Source: an uncultured Akkermansia sp.
Lineage (GTDB): Bacteria; Verrucomicrobiota; Verrucomicrobiia; Verrucomicrobiales; Akkermansiaceae
Assembly: GCA_900766865.1 (NCBI GenBank)
Contig: CAAFXA010000215.1
Span: 1-7,857, forward strand
Direction: 5' to 3'
DNA length: 7,857 nt
Numbering within the stretch: position 1 is the first letter of the stretch; the number at the start of each line of letters is the position of its first letter. The notes below the pieces were generated by a model. The model ran no database searches. It was given only the letters and a program-made list of their open reading frames with translations, and was not told the origin of the DNA. Both the position numbers and the translations under genes were made by a program. Positions 5,853-7,857 of the stretch are shown here, in pieces.

Positions 5853-7832
5853 ATGGCCGGTAAGACAGAAATATGGCAGTGTCCGCAGTGTGGTGATTCG
5901 CTGGATATATCTGCACTGGGCTTTTATGCCCAGGTGGAGTGTCCGTTGTGCCAATACAGCGAGCATGTGCATAAGATGCTGGCCAACTTCCGAGTGGAAG
6001 GTATTCTGGGTGTGGGTGGCATGAGCGTTGTGTTACGGGCTCGCGACCTGGTGCTCAATCGCAACGTTGCCATTAAGGTTCTCAACGACGTCTATCGCGA
6101 CAGCGCTGACCGCATATCCCGCTTTGAGAATGAGTGTGCCATGATGGCAAAGGTGCGCCATGAGAACGTGGTGTCCGTTTATTCCGCCGGTCGAGCCCGC
6201 AAGCAGTTCTATATTGCTATGGAGCTGGTGGATGGCTGTGACCTGGAAACACTTGTGACGCGTGGCGGTGCCTTGGCTCCCCTGCAGGCTGTGGATTATA
6301 CCATTCAGGTGGTAAAGGGGCTGGAAGCTGCCCATAAGTCCGGCCTTCTGCACCGAGACATGAAACCCGGTAATGTCATTATCACTCCTGAGGGCCGCGC
6401 TAAAGTGCTCGATTTCGGCCTTGCGCTTGGTAAGCAGGATGAAGATACAGAGGAGGTTATCTGGGCTACACCGTTTTATGTGCCGCCGGAGACACTGGAG
6501 AGAAAGGATGAGGATGCTCGCACGGATATATACGCGCTGGGCATGACTCTGCGCTATCTGCTTACGGGCAAGGAGTCCTTCAAGGAAGCCACGAACTCCG
6601 TAAAAGAACTCCTGCAGTGTAAGTTCCGCCTGCCATCGATGGCTAGTGTTCTGCCGGGCTGTGATGAAAGTCTGTGCGATCTGGTAGACCACATGACTGC
6701 TTATGAACCCGATAAGCGCCCCCTTTCGTACCGGGATTTGCTGGCTGAGCTGACAGCTGTGCAGGAGGGATTGGTTGCTCAGGCTCAGGCCCAATTGCCG
6801 AAAAATCGTCGGCGTGCGCTGAAAAGTAAATTGCTGAATGGTGGCATTACCACAGTTCTGGGTGGATGTGCGCTTGCCGCGGGAATAGGTGTTGGTACTC
6901 CGGCCCCTCAGCGTGAGTTGGTGCAGCCTGCGGCAGAGTATAACTGGACGGAGAAAAAACAACTCGGTGAGGCGGAAGCAGAGCTGGCAGCCGGAAATTA
7001 TGCCGCCGCGTATAATCTTTATTATGAATTGTCTGCTTCGGGAGGCACGGAGCCTGCCATTGGAGCCTGGGCTGCAGCACATGCCGCCGTGCTGGCTGAG
7101 CTGACAGAGCGCCCCCAACTGGCTCAGACAAACCTGGAGTATCTGAAAGCTCATGTTGATAATGCCAGTGCATTGTCTCCTGCCGGTGCCGAACTGTTGA
7201 GCCAGATGTCGCAGGTTCTTTCTGCCGCAGAGGGAAAAACGTTAAATGAGGTTACCAATTCTCAGGTTCGCGTTCTTAGTTTGCTGTTTGCCATTCGAGC
7301 ACAGTTAAAGAAGGGCAACCCGGAGGTTGCGAAGAATCTGGCTGCCGCTACAGAAGCCGCCTCTTCGGCTCCTGCTCCGTACAACATGTTAGGGAAGGAG
7401 TTTAATCGTCTTGTTCAGTTGTGGACTCCTACCGGCCCGGATTTCTATTATGAGCAGGTCGGCCTCGCGATGGCGCGTCATGATGTGGGGGAAGCCCGCC
7501 GGTTGTTGCAACAGGTTTCCCAGTATCAGAGCGCAGATGCTTCTCTGCTAAAGAGAGCGCAGGTCTGCGCCGAAGTGTGCGATGTATGCGAGGCCGCCAT
7601 CAATATGTTGAAACGCCGTTGTGGTGACAAGTATACTCCGGGTGCGCAGCCGGATGAAATTGCTCGTCTCGTTGAGAAGGAATTCCGACAACCCCAGTTG
7701 GCTCGGGAATTGCGCTGTCTTTGTCTCATGTTGCAGGGGAAGCATGAAGAGGCTATGAAGAATGCTGGTAATCCGATGGATAATCCTCCTTTCTACATCA
7801 TGTTGGAGGACTGGCACAAGCGCCTCAGATAG
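5853..7832 (+). CDS. Ser/Thr protein kinase with N-terminal zinc ribbon and membrane-anchored C-terminal domain
   Basis: A 659-residue Hanks-type Ser/Thr kinase. Residues 8-36 form a zinc ribbon with C10-x2-C13 and C30-x2-C33. The kinase domain spans about 46-302: GVGGMSVV (53-60), VAIK with K75, alpha-C glutamate probably E94, HRDMKPGN (167-174) with catalytic D169, DFG (187-189), ATPFYVPPE (205-213) where the family normally has APE, DIYALG (225-230) and R289. All core catalytic residues are present, so it should be active. A basic stretch KNRRRALKSK (317-326) precedes an uncharged hydrophobic segment at 327-350, probably one membrane span with the kinase inside and residues 351-659 in the periplasm. 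That domain is helical and TPR-like in places (ELAAGNYAAAYNLYYEL, 377-393) and has cysteines at 572, 576, 579, 590, 622 and 624. There are no PASTA repeats. The start ATG has no visible Shine-Dalgarno. It follows the ROK gene by 101 bases across a terminator. Its signal and targets cannot be read from the sequence. Confidence 0.92.
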   Translation: MAGKTEIWQCPQCGDSLDISALGFYAQVECPLCQYSEHVHKMLANFRVEGILGVGGMSVVLRARDLVLNRNVAIKVLNDVYRDSADRISRFENECAMMAKVRHENVVSVYSAGRARKQFYIAMELVDGCDLETLVTRGGALAPLQAVDYTIQVVKGLEAAHKSGLLHRDMKPGNVIITPEGRAKVLDFGLALGKQDEDTEEVIWATPFYVPPETLERKDEDARTDIYALGMTLRYLLTGKESFKEATNSVKELLQCKFRLPSMASVLPGCDESLCDLVDHMTAYEPDKRPLSYRDLLAELTAVQEGLVAQAQAQLPKNRRRALKSKLLNGGITTVLGGCALAAGIGVGTPAPQRELVQPAAEYNWTEKKQLGEAEAELAAGNYAAAYNLYYELSASGGTEPAIGAWAAAHAAVLAELTERPQLAQTNLEYLKAHVDNASALSPAGAELLSQMSQVLSAAEGKTLNEVTNSQVRVLSLLFAIRAQLKKGNPEVAKNLAAATEAASSAPAPYNMLGKEFNRLVQLWTPTGPDFYYEQVGLAMARHDVGEARRLLQQVSQYQSADASLLKRAQVCAEVCDVCEAAINMLKRRCGDKYTPGAQPDEIARLVEKEFRQPQLARELRCLCLMLQGKHEEAMKNAGNPMDNPPFYIMLEDWHKRLR

Positions 7833-7857
7833 AGATTCTGTCGTTCCCGACAACGGA

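Noticed and set aside
6739..7107. Exact 18-base repeat TGCTGGCTGAGCTGACAG at 6739-6756 and 7090-7107 within the kinase gene
   Set aside because: Both copies encode LAELT in the same frame 117 codons apart, in different domains; flanks do not match, so common codons for a helical motif explain it better than a duplication.
6033..7154. 373-residue open frame on the minus strand, antisense to the protein kinase
   Set aside because: No motif and no initiation signal, and it lies wholly inside a gene with a complete set of kinase motifs.
7839..7852. Small hairpin TGTCG-TTCC-CGACA just after the protein kinase stop codon
   Set aside because: A stem of only five pairs with no T-run before the window ends; it cannot be called a terminator from what is visible.

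Overview
The window carries five protein-coding genes and no RNA genes, insertion sequences or CRISPR arrays that I can recognise. It is about 55-60% GC by eye, densely packed, and has no gene-free stretch over 300 bases. The organism is a Gram-negative-type bacterium with a periplasm (signal peptide, c-type haem protein). The gene mix fits a Verrucomicrobiota or related PVC-group, probably host-associated, bacterium: a secreted GH20 hexosaminidase, a Hanks kinase with a zinc ribbon, a triheme peroxidase and a long ROK kinase. That assignment is inference from gene style, not from a marker gene.

Left half (1-4192), minus strand, read right to left: a membrane-anchored triheme cytochrome c peroxidase, then a WalJ/YycJ-type metallo-beta-lactamase-fold nuclease whose start overlaps the peroxidase stop, then 24 bases later a secreted GH20 beta-N-acetylhexosaminidase that runs off the left edge. 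The spacing indicates one transcript. It would join peroxide removal in the periplasm, a DNA-processing nuclease in the cytoplasm and extracellular glycan breakdown; a common purpose is not obvious.

Centre (4193-4353): a 161-base divergent promoter region. The same nonamer GCTTGTCAT occurs once per strand, facing each gene, and contains a TTGTCA -35 box for each promoter.

Right half (4354-7832), plus strand: a ROK-family sugar kinase with a long N-terminal extension and codon use typical of a highly expressed gene, followed by an intrinsic terminator, then a Ser/Thr protein kinase with an N-terminal zinc ribbon, one membrane segment and a large cysteine-containing helical C-terminal domain. 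The hexosaminidase releases amino sugars and the ROK protein may phosphorylate a hexose, so a glycan-to-glycolysis link is possible but unproven.

No wholly new system is evident. The items most worth a second look are the kinase architecture, the mirrored divergent promoter and the peroxidase that lacks the usual inhibitory histidine.
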